From NCBI GenBank assembly GCA_965208775.1, contig OZ242360.1:1860001-1924000 (forward strand): DNA of 64,000 bases, read 5' to 3'. Origin of the DNA: JAPOVO01 sp026708165 (GTDB taxonomy: Bacteria > Chloroflexota > UBA11872 > VXNJ01). The position numbers and the translations under genes were made by a program. The stretch's first letter is position 1; every line of letters starts with the position of its first letter. Under the pieces are notes generated by a model. That model saw only the letters and a list, made by a program, of their open reading frames with translations, did not search any database and was not told the DNA's origin. Shown piece by piece: positions 33,893 through 43,120 of this stretch.

Positions 33893-35678
33893 CTAAACCG
33901 GACTACGCGAGCCTTCCACTTGCACCGTAACGATATCTATTCCGTGATACTTCCGATGGCGCACTGAAGATGCGTAGTGTCGCAACAGCCAGAAGGATAT
34001 CTCGTGCTCCTCCGGGACTTCCGCCTGTTCGTTCAGATGCGCCAGCCTGTCTTCCAGGTTTCCCTCGTCGAAGACGGCCAGGAACTCCAACTCTACCGCT
34101 TCGCCGGGACGTGCGTTGATGATTAGTCGCGGCACGCCGCCGGCTCCCTGGTCTCCACCGGACTGCAAGAGGCTGGATAGCGTTTCCTCCCCCGCGGCGC
34201 GCAGGCGCTCCGTCGAGGCTTCGTTCCAACCGATCCTGGACGCAAGCTGCCGGAGAAACGCGTCGATCTTGGGCAGGGCGGACATCTCCAGCGTGGACTC
34301 CAGGCGGGTATGCCGCGGGCTGGTCAACTCGATGAACAGGGTCAGCAGGATCGCGGCCAGAACGCCAACGGTCAAGCCATTTCCGAGTGACGCGCCCCAG
34401 GTTTGGCCCAACAGGTCTCCGAGCACGTTCTGACTCTGCAAGCCCACGCCGATCGAGAGCGCCACTCCCACCACCAGCGCCTTTCGGTGATCGAGACCGT
34501 CCTGGACAACCAATCTCATGCCTTCCACGAATAGAAGTCCCATGATCATTAATAGAAAGGCCCCCATGACGGGACTCGGTATCGTGAGCAGGACGGCCGC
34601 CGCTTTGGGCAGAAACGCCAGCACGAGCAAGATGGCGCCGATTGCATACCCGACGCTGCGTGCCGCTACCCCGGTTAGATTGATGAGCGTCACCATGGAC
34701 GGCGTATAGACGATGGGAGGCAGCGTCCCGGCGATTCCGGACAGGAGCGTACCCAGCCCGTTGGTGTTGACGGCGGCCTGGACCAGCCGAAAGTCGGTGG
34801 CCTGGGGCCTCCTCCGCGAGACGCGCTGGATGACGACGCCATCGCTGCTCATCTTGATGGCGACCACGAAGCTCACTATCAGGAACACCGGCAGGAGAGT
34901 CCAGAACTCCGCGCCCGGGCTCAGGTCGAGTCCCGGCCATGCCGCGACGTCAGGCGTGTAAAACCAGCGCGCTTCGACCACCGGCTGAGGGTCGTACAGT
35001 CCAAACAGGGCGGCGACCCCGCAACCCGAAGCGATTCCGATTAGCGGGGCCCAGAGCCGCCATATGCCCGTGGCGCGCATGGCCAGCATCGTGGCGACCG
35101 CCAACGTTGCCACCGCCACGGTTGGACCCGCGACCGCCGGCGCTCCCTCCGGCACCTCGCTCAGCCTGCCGACCGCGATCAACATCACCGTCACCGCTAT
35201 CAGCATGAGCGCGATGCCGGATACGACCGGCGTTATGACCCGTCTCAGCAACGGCAGCCATCTGGCGAGCGCGAACTGGACCAGCGACGACACGATGATG
35301 AGGCTCGCCAGCAGGGAGAGGCCGCCCGCCGTCAGCGCCAGGACGGAGACGCCTATGAAATGGGGCCCGGCGCCGGTCATGAGCACGTGCCCGGCGCCCA
35401 GCCGGCCCGCGCGACCAGCCTGCAACGCTGTAACGACTCCACCGATTGCCAGCCCCGAAAAGACCGCCCACGAGAGGTAGTCCTCCTGCTGGCCGCCCGC
35501 CCGCACCATGACGGTCACAAACAGGACGGTGTTCGCCAGGGCAAGCAACACACCTTGAAAGGCAACCCCAATCGAAAGGAGGGGTGGGGAACGGTCGTCC
35601 GGCTCGTAGCGGATGTATTCGTTTACGCGCGCTATCTTCGGCCTCTCAGTCCAGCGCCGCTCGAACGCTTTTTACCAT
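33893..35678 (-). CDS. NCS2 xanthine/uracil permease fused to a C-terminal ATPase-like domain; apparent 5' frameshift
   Basis: Up to about residue 430 this is a nucleobase:cation symporter-2 permease with 12-14 helices, the NTNGLGTLLSGIAGTLP motif and LPKAAAVLLTIPSPVMGAFL. A soluble tail of about 125 residues follows (IDAFLRQLASRIGWNEAST, RLRAAGEETLSSLL, EISFWLLRHYASSVRHRKYH) that resembles HATPase_c_2/anti-sigma GHKL domains but has lost clear G boxes. The first standard in-frame start is GTG 35551. However, family-like sequence (NEYIRYEPDDRSPPLLSIG) is readable for 40 codons upstream to a TAA at 35672. An ATG at 35678 lies in a different frame across an A5 run at 35669-35673; one A fewer would join them. 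It is therefore either frameshifted, a sequencing error, or uses a rare start. The tail function is unknown. Confidence 0.8.
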
Positions 35679-35912
35679 CCACGACACTTTATATAAATAA
35701 AAGATACAGAGCAGGAGATGGCGGATAGGCGAGGCTCAAGCCTAGTTCAATTACGTTATGGTCACATTCCGGCTTGTCTTCCGGATCCTTACCAATTCGC
35801 GCCGCACGCCGCACGAGTGCAAGTCTCGCAGGGATGGCTTCGTGGCTTGCTCGGCTGATCCAGGCTCGCGCACGGCAATCGCATCGAGCTGGTAGGGAGC
35901 TAGCCTAGTCTC

Positions 35913-36728
35913 ATGGATGTCCTATACAAATACGTCAGCGCGAGCAGAGCCCTCACCTGCATCCCCGAGGTCGGCGACGGGACTCTTCGCGCCACTCAAC
36001 CGGCAGCCCTCAACGATCCATTTGAATGTGCTGTCATGCCTACGTATGTCATGCCGGATGAAGCGGACGAGAACCGCGAATTGGCGAAAGTTCTCACGAA
36101 TATCAACGCAAGCAAACCGGTCACTGAGGAAGATTTAGACCGCGCTAGGCGACAACAGGGTAGCCTGTTTACCCGTCAATTGTTCACCGAGCAGGTCTCG
36201 ACAAGGTTCGGTATCGTCTCGTTTACTATGAATCCTCAGCACCCGCTAATGTGGTCTCACTACACTACCGATGGATCCGGCTTTGTCATCGGCTACGATG
36301 CTGCGGAACTCAGGAAACTTACCGGCCAGAAGGGATGCCTACGAGCCGTAGAATACGCAGACCGACCACCCCCCATCCTCGGGCCGATAGTCTTAGTTTC
36401 CCCAGAATCTAATCTACCGATTCTCTTGTCGAGGAAGAGTAAGCATTGGTCCTACGAAAACGAATGGCGCTTGATCGTGAAATTGGGCAGGACTATCGGC
36501 ACAGGAGAAACGGACCAACACGGTCAACCGATAAATCTGGTTCAGGTACCGAACGAGGCGGTCGTTAGCGTGTATTACACAGAAAGAACGCCCGGCGATT
36601 CGGTCAAGTTGATCCGAAATCGCTTGGCAGATAAGAACAATCGATACCGGGCCGAGACTCCCCGGAAACTCGTTCTGTCGTCTAATTCGTACGGATACGA
36701 AGAAGCTCCACACGATTCCGTACCCTAA
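35913..36728 (+). CDS. DUF2971 family protein
   Basis: The 271-residue soluble protein shows the DUF2971 pattern: LYKYVSASRAL at the start, LRATQPAALNDPFEC near residue 35, PLMWSHYTTDGSGFVIGYD at about 111-129, and KSKHWSYENEWRLI at about 177-190. The molecular function of the family is not established; members often sit in accessory or defence-rich DNA. This gene has lower GC and an isolated position, with 360 bp of AT-rich spacer to the left, which suggests horizontal gain. The start ATG at 35913 follows GGTAGGGAGCTAGCCTAGTCTC. The 35679-35912 spacer shows nothing else certain. Confidence 0.82.
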   Translation: MDVLYKYVSASRALTCIPEVGDGTLRATQPAALNDPFECAVMPTYVMPDEADENRELAKVLTNINASKPVTEEDLDRARRQQGSLFTRQLFTEQVSTRFGIVSFTMNPQHPLMWSHYTTDGSGFVIGYDAAELRKLTGQKGCLRAVEYADRPPPILGPIVLVSPESNLPILLSRKSKHWSYENEWRLIVKLGRTIGTGETDQHGQPINLVQVPNEAVVSVYYTERTPGDSVKLIRNRLADKNNRYRAETPRKLVLSSNSYGYEEAPHDSVP

Positions 36729-36907
36729 GGCCAGTTAACGCTTCACTTTGCAGTAGGTTCGCCACTCTGCCGGCGATCGCCTACGGTAGACCTGGTTCCC
36801 TACCAAAAACTCGGACTCACGCAAGCTGCCTAGGAATCCGCTGCTCAGTTTTCTGAGCTGAATGAAAGCGGGCGACTAAGCCGCCGCCCATCTCGCTCCT
36901 TTTCTGT

Positions 36908-37822
36908 CTAGCCTCCCGAGTCGCCTCCGGACTGAAATCCGCACGCTATTACGTTCTCAAGCACGGCGCCGAATGCGGCTTCGGTACCCTCGCTAAAGGT
37001 CTGGGCCAAGCCTTCCGGCCCACCCAGCGCTTCCACCGCGCACTGAAAGTTATGCCTGTCATCCGGATTCATCTCCATGCTGGCGGCGGCGATCTCCCAT
37101 TCGGCGTCGTTGAGACACACGGCTGTCAGGATGCCGATAGACAGGCCGATCATCACACCCGCCGCCTCGTCCCCATCCACGGCTTCGATCATCAATCCGG
37201 ACAGGTCGACTGCGTCAACCAGCGTGAGGATGCAACTGGAGGACTCGACGCTCAGCGGACCGGTCGCTTCCAGGACCGGGGCGAAGAAAAGGCGCACCAG
37301 GTTCTTATTCTCCAGACAGCCGAAGAACCCGGCCTGCTCTTCCGGTGTCGCCGTGTCCGGCGCGGTGAAGATCTGCATCAGCCGCCCGATGTCCGCCACT
37401 CCGGCGAGACAGGTCAGCTCGTCCTCCGAGAAGTCAGTCGCGATCGCCATCGGGTCAGTCAGGAGCAGGGGCTTGATTTGCCCCATTTCGGTGGATTCCG
37501 CAGGGGCCTCCGGGGTGGCCGTCGGCTCCGGCTCTGGGGTGGCTGTTGGTTCCGGCTCAGGTGTAGCCGTCGGTTCCGGGGCCTCGGTCGCCGTGGCTTC
37601 AGGCTCGGGCGTGGCCGTTGGTTCCGGCGTGGCTGTCGGCTCGGGAGTGGCCGTCGGTTCGGGTGTGGCCGTGGGTTCCGGCGTGGCGGTCGGCTCGGGG
37701 GTGGCGGTTGCCGTCGCCGCCGCCGGTGGACTCGTCGGGGCCTCGGCGACCTCGTCGCCGTTACACGCCAGCAGCGCCACCAGTGCGATCAACGCAACGG
37801 CGCCCATCAGTTTCGATCTCAT
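36908..37822 (-). CDS. Predicted lipoprotein with TPEPTA-repeat linker
   Basis: A 304-residue protein with a lipoprotein signal: helix AVALIALVALLAC with the lipobox Cys at residue 20. A linker of about 85 residues of repeated TPEPTA units follows, then a Cys-containing helical domain (CLAGVADIGRLMQIFTAPD, CILTLVDAVDLSGLMIEAVD, CLNDAEWEIAAASMEMNPDD, FQCAVEALGGPEGLAQTF). It should be anchored to the outer face of the membrane after Lgt processing. Function unknown. The start ATG at 37822 follows GAAGAGGGCGA; the longer frame to 37903 has no signal peptide at its head. The 180-bp spacer separates it from the MFS exporter gene, so it is probably transcribed separately. Confidence 0.8.
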   Translation of the reverse strand: MRSKLMGAVALIALVALLACNGDEVAEAPTSPPAAATATATPEPTATPEPTATPEPTATPEPTATPEPTATPEPEATATEAPEPTATPEPEPTATPEPEPTATPEAPAESTEMGQIKPLLLTDPMAIATDFSEDELTCLAGVADIGRLMQIFTAPDTATPEEQAGFFGCLENKNLVRLFFAPVLEATGPLSVESSSCILTLVDAVDLSGLMIEAVDGDEAAGVMIGLSIGILTAVCLNDAEWEIAAASMEMNPDDRHNFQCAVEALGGPEGLAQTFSEGTEAAFGAVLENVIACGFQSGGDSGG

Positions 37823-38002
37823 TCGCCCTCTTCCCCGTTGGTATAGCTGCTCTTCCGCATGCAGCGTCCGTTGCCGATGGTTTGGCGTGTTGACCGCACG
37901 CACAATAGTAGTCTGAAACGAGAGGCTCTCTCCAAGCCGTATCGGATCGAGCGACGGCCGTCGCCGTGAGAGTCTGTCCCGCCCTCTCTCGCAAAGACGA
38001 CC

Positions 38003-39466
38003 TCAGATAAAGCCAATCGTTTCTTCCACATCTTCCGCTTTCATCAGCAGGGCGGGCAGGATGGCGACCAGCGACAGGAATCCCGAGATCATGAACAGGT
38101 TCTGGAACACGGTGACGCCGGCTCCTATCAACGTGGCCTCGGTATCCTCGAAGCTCGATCCCATGTCCACGTCGGCGGTCAGGCTGTAGAAGCGCTCGAT
38201 TCCCCAGGCGGACAGTGCCGCCAGCCCCAACGCCATCCCCACCATTCGCGATGCCGTGACCAATGATGCCGCGGCTCCCCAGTAGTGACTGGGCGCCGCG
38301 CTCAGGGCGCTCACGTTTATCGGAGGGATGACCAACCCGAATCCCAACCCCGCCGCCACCAGGGGCGCGGTCAGCCTCAGCTCCCCGACATCCCTCTCCC
38401 AGCCGCTCATGAACAACAAGCCGGTTCCCATCAACGCAAGGCCGGTAATACACACCTCCCTCACCCCCGTCCACCGAAGCAGGTAGCCTCCCACGACCGC
38501 CCCCACCGGAATGGCGGCCGTGAGGCGCACAAGCTGGAGGGCGCTCTCCCAGGCCTTCTTCTCCATCACGGTGGCGGCCATCAGGGGTACGCATACCAAG
38601 GCCATGATCAAGGCGACCCCCACCAGGAACTGGGCGACGTTGGACGACAGGAACGCCCTGGAGGTGTACAGGAAAGACGCCAGCAGGGGCTGGACCGCAC
38701 GTCGTTCCACCAGGACCAACACGGCGACCAGAACGACTCCCGCGACCACCATGAAGTACGGGTAGATGGACTCTCCCGAGAAGATTCCTCTCTGGGACAG
38801 CCCAAGGGTAAGGACGGTCAACGCCCCTCCCAGCACCAGCGCCCCGACGTAGTCCATCTTGGCCGCGGGATTGGCGCGGTTTGGCAAGATCGCCAGGAGC
38901 GCTATGAGAATGAAGCTCTGGGGTACATCCAGCCAGAATATCCACCGCCAGCCAACCAACTCGATGATGGCTCCTCCATAGAGAGGGCCCAGGACCGAAC
39001 CGGCTTCAGCCGAGGCGGCAACGAGTCCCAGCGCGATCCCCCTTTTCTCCGGCGATACGACTCCGACGGCCATGGCCAGGCCGATGGGGACTGTCGCGCC
39101 GCCCCCGATGGCCTGGAGCACCCTGGCGGACACTACCCAGTCGAAGTTCGGCGCCAGCGCCACCAGTGCCGACCCGATCGCGAACAGCAGGAGCGCCGCG
39201 TGAAACATCCTGACGCGGCCGTAGACGTCGGAAAGCCGCCCGGCTAGTGGCATGGCCACGGTGTAGGCGACCAGGTACGCGGTAACGATCCAGGACGCCC
39301 TGTCCAGGTCGGTAAGGGGGATTTCGAGGTCCACCATCACGCTGGGCAGCGCGGCCACCACGACGGTCTGGTCCAGGGCGGTCGAGAATACTCCCAGGCA
39401 AATGATGCCCAGGATGACCGACTGGGAAGAACCCAGCGCGGCCAGGCGACTCCGAACGCCGTTCAC
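38003..39466 (-). CDS. MFS exporter of the DHA2/EmrB type (P55-like), paired with an LprG-like lipoprotein
   Basis: The 487-residue protein has about 14 predicted helices. It carries the DHA2 signatures LGVFSTALDQTVVVAALPSVM with the conserved Asp in helix 1, AGRLSDVYGRVRMF between helices 2 and 3, and GGATVPIGLAMAVGVVSPEKRG plus GPLYGGAI in helices 4-5 (antiporter motif C). Such proteins export drugs or lipids with proton antiport. It follows an LppX/LprG-like lipoprotein gene by ten bases on the same strand. In mycobacteria the lprG-p55 operon encodes exactly this combination and moves triacylglycerol and glycolipids toward the outer envelope. By analogy this pair may export a lipid; that is inference. 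Start ATG at 39466, expressed from the lipoprotein promoter. Confidence 0.87.
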   Translation of the reverse strand: MNGVRSRLAALGSSQSVILGIICLGVFSTALDQTVVVAALPSVMVDLEIPLTDLDRASWIVTAYLVAYTVAMPLAGRLSDVYGRVRMFHAALLLFAIGSALVALAPNFDWVVSARVLQAIGGGATVPIGLAMAVGVVSPEKRGIALGLVAASAEAGSVLGPLYGGAIIELVGWRWIFWLDVPQSFILIALLAILPNRANPAAKMDYVGALVLGGALTVLTLGLSQRGIFSGESIYPYFMVVAGVVLVAVLVLVERRAVQPLLASFLYTSRAFLSSNVAQFLVGVALIMALVCVPLMAATVMEKKAWESALQLVRLTAAIPVGAVVGGYLLRWTGVREVCITGLALMGTGLLFMSGWERDVGELRLTAPLVAAGLGFGLVIPPINVSALSAAPSHYWGAAASLVTASRMVGMALGLAALSAWGIERFYSLTADVDMGSSFEDTEATLIGAGVTVFQNLFMISGFLSLVAILPALLMKAEDVEETIGFI

Positions 39467-39476
39467 GGACTGGATG

Positions 39477-40214
39477 CTACGACCCTATATCTGGGAGCTC
39501 GATTTCAACAGGGATGTCGACGGCTTCGATGATCACTAGGCGGACGGTTTCCGGGGCGTCGTCATCGTAGAGTTGGCCGTCTATCTTTATCTGCCGCAAG
39601 GCGTGCCCGGCCTCATCGATCCACAGGGTCAAGTTGACCGTATGACCCGAGTCCACGGAGGTGATCAGGTCCGACAACTCCTCTGAAGTAATGCTTGTCT
39701 CGACCCGATAGGCCTGGATATCCAGCATGGACTCCGGTCCCGTGATTGTCCCGTCCTCGATCCTGGCCAGCAGATTCTGCAAAGTCGTCCCCAATCCCGC
39801 GAAATTGAAGGGCACCTGTTCCAGAGGCAGAGACGCCCACGGCGCGTCCTTGGAGAGCTTCATGAATGCCTGGTCTCCGACCGCCATCATTTCGATCTGC
39901 ACGAATCCAAAGCCCGGCGCGACCACGTCAACCACCATCCTGAAGCTGTCGGGAGCCTTTACCTCCGCTTCCAGGCTCTTGAACGTCGTTCCAAAGAACT
40001 TCGCTCCCGATTCGTTCTCGTCGGCCATGCTGAACTTGGCCGTCGACATCGCGCCCATCTTCTCTCCGGCGTTCGAAAGCAATTCGCCCAGCGTGGGTGT
40101 CGGTACCGGAGTGGGCGTGGCTTCCTCCCCGTTACACGCGGCGACCAGGAACAGGAACGCCGTCATCAAGACGGTGACCGACAACCCGCGGCGAAGCATC
40201 CTGGACAAGTTCAT
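39477..40214 (-). CDS. LppX/LprG-like lipoprotein
   Basis: This 245-residue protein has a lipoprotein signal (SVTVLMTAFLFLVAAC, lipobox Cys at about 26) and a short TPTPVPTPT linker. The domain then shows the LppX_LprAFG pattern: amphipathic strands AEVKAPDSFRMVVDVVAPG, FVQIEMMAVGDQAFMKL, LQNLLARIEDGTITGPESM, YRVETSITSEELSDLI and VNLTLWIDEAGHALRQIKI. LprG-type proteins have a U-shaped beta-sheet with a lipid-binding cavity and hand lipids to a partner exporter. The ATG at 40214 follows AAGGAGATGATC, a clear ribosome-binding site; the longer frame to 40349 is not supported. It is the first gene of a two-gene unit with the MFS exporter (10-bp gap). Confidence 0.82.
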   Translation of the reverse strand: MNLSRMLRRGLSVTVLMTAFLFLVAACNGEEATPTPVPTPTLGELLSNAGEKMGAMSTAKFSMADENESGAKFFGTTFKSLEAEVKAPDSFRMVVDVVAPGFGFVQIEMMAVGDQAFMKLSKDAPWASLPLEQVPFNFAGLGTTLQNLLARIEDGTITGPESMLDIQAYRVETSITSEELSDLITSVDSGHTVNLTLWIDEAGHALRQIKIDGQLYDDDAPETVRLVIIEAVDIPVEIELPDIGS

Positions 40215-40692
40215 CTGATCATCTCCTTGACTCGGCGTTCGGCTGCGGGCGCCAATCTCCTGGGGAACACGGCATTCTTGCGCTTCTGTCGAGACACGCC
40301 GCCTCGTTGGGGGGCAATTCCCCGTAGGGCGGGCGGTCGCACCAACCACAGGCGCATTAGGTGAAGTTCTCCCCTGACCATTGGCTGAATCTTAGCGAAG
40401 GCGCATGTATTCGCTGAAAGTCAAGCCTGTTATGGATTTACTCTATTTGTGTACTTTCGTCCAAATCCGCCGTCATCGGGCCGACACGGGTCCGAGCGGC
40501 CAATGGGACGCGGCGCTCTTCACATTCTCGCTGCCGGGGTAGTGAGAACGAGCGCGAAGAGGTGACCTTTTCAGCAGTATGAGAACCGCCCTGGCGTAGG
40601 ATGTAGTCACTGTTGACGTTCAGCGAATCTGTCCGGTCACGCGTCGCCGCTCCGATGAGGCGACGCGCTGACAGCCCGGCGGGCCGCCGCCG
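40215..40692. other. 478-bp spacer without a gene
   Basis: The spacer lies between divergent genes (lipoprotein on the left, nucleotidyltransferase on the right) and must hold both promoters. An AT-rich stretch at 40425-40460 is the most promoter-like part. No frame shows protein-like sequence, no RNA gene is apparent, and no strong hairpin was found. Confidence 0.5.
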
Positions 40693-41622
40693 GTGGCTAT
40701 CCTGCCTGCTGAGCCTGTCCCGATGCTGGTCGGACTAACATGGGCGGCGGTTCAAGCCCTGGGGGAAAGTCACGGAGACGGAACTGATTTGAGTCTTGAA
40801 GGCCAACTCCGTACCCGATGCCAGGAACGCACGGCACTCCTCAGACGAATCGAACGTGTTATCCGAGAGGACGGCCGTGTGCGTGCTGCATGGGTAACGG
40901 GTTCGGTTGCTCGCGGCGAAGACGACTCCCTGAGCGATATAGACATCTGCGTGGTTGTTGCGGACGACGCCACCGACGACTTCGTTGACAGCCGAAGATG
41001 TCATGCAGCCAAGCCAGCCTGGCCGATACTCCTGATGGACAACCTTGGGAACGCGCCGATTTGTGGAGCATACCTGCTGGCATGGTATGGGGGAGAAGCG
41101 GGGCCCCAGCATGTCGATTGGTTCTGGCAGGCGGAGTCGGAGGCGCGTCGTCCAGAGGGAGCTGATGTCCTTTTTGATCGCGCTGGCATTCGCCCCGCAC
41201 CCCGCAGTGTCACCACGATGCGCGGTTCGCCTAGTCCGCCGTCGGGTCCGAATCCCCCTCTCACGGAACTTCTGACACAGAAGACCACTTTCTTCTGGGC
41301 AATGAGCCTCATCGTTGCCAAGTACATAGCGCGGCGAGACGGTGAGAAAGTTTCCAGAATGACCGATGTCGTCGCTCGGACGCTAGTGGAGCTTGCGAGC
41401 CTATGCGGTAAAAGCATGGCTCCCTTGGACGGGCTGGAGGACGGTCTGGAAACAGCGTCTTCGCCAACCCAGTTCCAAGTGCTAGGAAATCTGGCTCGGC
41501 GTGCTGATGCGTTGGAATGCCAGCTTGCGTCTCAGGGTGTCGTCGTACCTGCCGAAGCCGTGAGGCAAGCATACCGATTCTTCAAACTTGCTGAATCTCT
41601 TGCGACCCAGGATCAGTCGTGA
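40693..41622 (+). CDS. Nucleotidyltransferase-domain protein
   Basis: The 309-residue protein has a pol-beta-type nucleotidyltransferase head with WVTGSVARGEDDSLSDIDICV at about residues 68-88, giving the GS-x(10)-DxD metal/nucleotide motif. A helical C-terminal half (LLTQKTTFFWAMSLIVAKYIARRDG) is of the kind found in streptomycin adenylyltransferase-like and kanamycin-type enzymes. It probably transfers a nucleotide to a small molecule or protein; no antibiotic class can be named. The GTG at 40693 is the first start, but the ATG at 40723 is a reasonable alternative. Codon use is less biased than in core genes and it is flanked by a degraded lipoprotein gene, which suggests an accessory gene. 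Confidence 0.75.
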   Translation: MAILPAEPVPMLVGLTWAAVQALGESHGDGTDLSLEGQLRTRCQERTALLRRIERVIREDGRVRAAWVTGSVARGEDDSLSDIDICVVVADDATDDFVDSRRCHAAKPAWPILLMDNLGNAPICGAYLLAWYGGEAGPQHVDWFWQAESEARRPEGADVLFDRAGIRPAPRSVTTMRGSPSPPSGPNPPLTELLTQKTTFFWAMSLIVAKYIARRDGEKVSRMTDVVARTLVELASLCGKSMAPLDGLEDGLETASSPTQFQVLGNLARRADALECQLASQGVVVPAEAVRQAYRFFKLAESLATQDQS

Positions 41623-41720
41623 TCCTCGGTTGTTCAGAGAATCGTTATCTGCCCCTTGGAGACTGTTGAATTGACCGTTGGTTCGTTAGTAAGTGCATCC
41701 TGACAGACTAGACATCAGCG

Positions 41721-41918
41721 ATGCTTCGCCTAGTCCCAGGTACTTTTCTCGTAGCAGCCCTAATGATGGCAATACTTGCCGCATGCAGTCACGACACGCT
41801 TTAGACTGATACAACCCCGCCCGAGGTCGTGCCTGCACCAACAGCCGCACTCAGTCTGTTGACAATTGCGACGCAGAGATCCGCCATGTACGTTGCGGAG
41901 ACTGAATCGACAGGATGA
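41721..41918 (+). pseudogene. Lipoprotein gene remnant with in-frame TAG
   Basis: The frame starts MLRLVPGTFLVAALMMAILAA and has a good lipobox (ILAAC) but meets a TAG at 41802-41804, six residues after the start of the mature part. Reading through, the same frame continues with TDTTPPEVVPAPTAA, typical of a lipoprotein linker, to a TGA at 41916-41918. It looks like a nonsense-mutated, 3'-truncated lipoprotein gene. A working 27-residue lipopeptide is possible but unlikely. Confidence 0.55.
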
Positions 41919-41997
41919 AGTGCTACTACACCACCCTACGGGATGTGATCACCGAGGTAAGTCCTTCAATCCGAGTCGCAAGACGGAGGTGGGCAGA

Positions 41998-42768
41998 GTG
42001 GACTTGATCAGAAGAGAATCGTTGCGGAGATTGGTCGCCCTGCTCGGCATCGCGGTGTTGACAGGATGCGACACCCGCGGCTCCGGCGAGTCCGGGAACC
42101 AGACGCTGACGCCGGCGCCGGCAGGCTCCACGCCCACGCCGCCTACCGCCGCGGCACGCTCGTTGGCGTCGCCCTTGCCGGTTGACGATTCACCCGTCTG
42201 CGTACTGACGCCTCAGGCGACGGAGGGACCGTTCTACTTCGACACGAACCGGATACGGCAGAACATCATCGAGGACCGCGTCGGGTCGCCGCTGCGGATG
42301 TCTGTCCGCGTCGTAAGGGTGAACGATGGCTGCGCGCCCTTGACGGACGCCGTGGTTGACATATGGCACACCGACGCCGGCGGCCTCTACTCAGGGTATC
42401 CCGGTCAGCCCGGCGGACAAGACACTTCCGGCCAAACGTTCCTTCGCGGCGCGCAGGTGACCGACGCCGACGGCGTCGCCCTGTTCGACACCATCTATCC
42501 CGGCTGGTACCCCGGCCGTACGGTTCATATCCACTTCAAAGTTCGTTACAAAGAAAACACATACGCGACCTCGCAGTTTTATTTCCCCGACGATTTCACA
42601 GACCGCGTCTACAGCCGGACGCCCTACAGCGACCGGCCCAACCGCACTACCCGCAACGCGGACGACTCCCTGCTGCGCGGCGATCCTGCCGAGAGCAACC
42701 TTCTTGCGTCGGTTATGGAAGATGGCGACGGCTACGTCGGCACAATCACCGTCGGGGTAATCGTATAG
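41998..42768 (+). CDS. Intradiol-ring-cleavage dioxygenase-like lipoprotein
   Basis: The 256-residue protein has a lipoprotein signal (LVALLGIAVLTGC, lipobox Cys24) and a Thr/Pro linker. Its domain carries intradiol dioxygenase marks: QATEGPFYFD, AVVDIWHTDAGGLYSGY with a Tyr ligand, TFLRGAQVTDADG, and IYPGWYPGRTVHIHFKV with the Tyr and His iron ligands. Classical enzymes of this fold use Fe(III) to open catechol-like rings. Lipid-anchored, exported versions are known but their substrates are mostly unclear. The GTG at 41998 is preferred: GGAGG at 41985-41989 lies eight bases upstream and the signal peptide begins right after; the frame extends to 41866 without similarity. It is followed by a minus-strand tRNA. 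Confidence 0.87.
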   Translation: MDLIRRESLRRLVALLGIAVLTGCDTRGSGESGNQTLTPAPAGSTPTPPTAAARSLASPLPVDDSPVCVLTPQATEGPFYFDTNRIRQNIIEDRVGSPLRMSVRVVRVNDGCAPLTDAVVDIWHTDAGGLYSGYPGQPGGQDTSGQTFLRGAQVTDADGVALFDTIYPGWYPGRTVHIHFKVRYKENTYATSQFYFPDDFTDRVYSRTPYSDRPNRTTRNADDSLLRGDPAESNLLASVMEDGDGYVGTITVGVIV

Positions 42769-42831
42769 TGGGGAGTTACTTCCTAACATTGGAACTTTCC
42801 ATCGGAAGGTTCGCTATACGGTACGTGTAGG

Positions 42832-42903
42832 TCCCCCCACCAGGACTCGAACCTGGGCACATGGTTTAGGAAACCACTGCTCTATCCTCTGAGCTATGGG
42901 GGG
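42832..42903 (-). tRNA. tRNA-Arg (anticodon CCT)
   Basis: The minus strand folds as a tRNA. The acceptor CCCCCCA (42903-42897) pairs with TGGGGGG (42839-42833). The D stem is GCTC/GAGC, the anticodon arm GTGGT-TTCCTAA-ACCAT places CCT at positions 34-36, and the T arm is CCAGG-TTCGAGT-CCTGG. CCA is not encoded. Anticodon CCT reads AGG (Arg). The gene stands alone between two plus-strand genes. Confidence 0.93.
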
Positions 42904-43120
42904 CAAGCGCCGCATCCGCCGCTCGGTAGGCTATCGACATCTTGCAAGTCTCGAATTCTAGCCAAAAGCTCGCCGCGCACCTCGAATCGAGTCGAAGAGC
43001 CCCGGACCGAGTCCGCGACGAAAACCTTTCGGTGCGGCCTGAATCGACAGAGCCTTGCGGTCATGGGGCGCCGCCGGTTGAAGTGGGGTCATAATTGGGC
43101 AGTTCTGGCGGGAGGATGTG

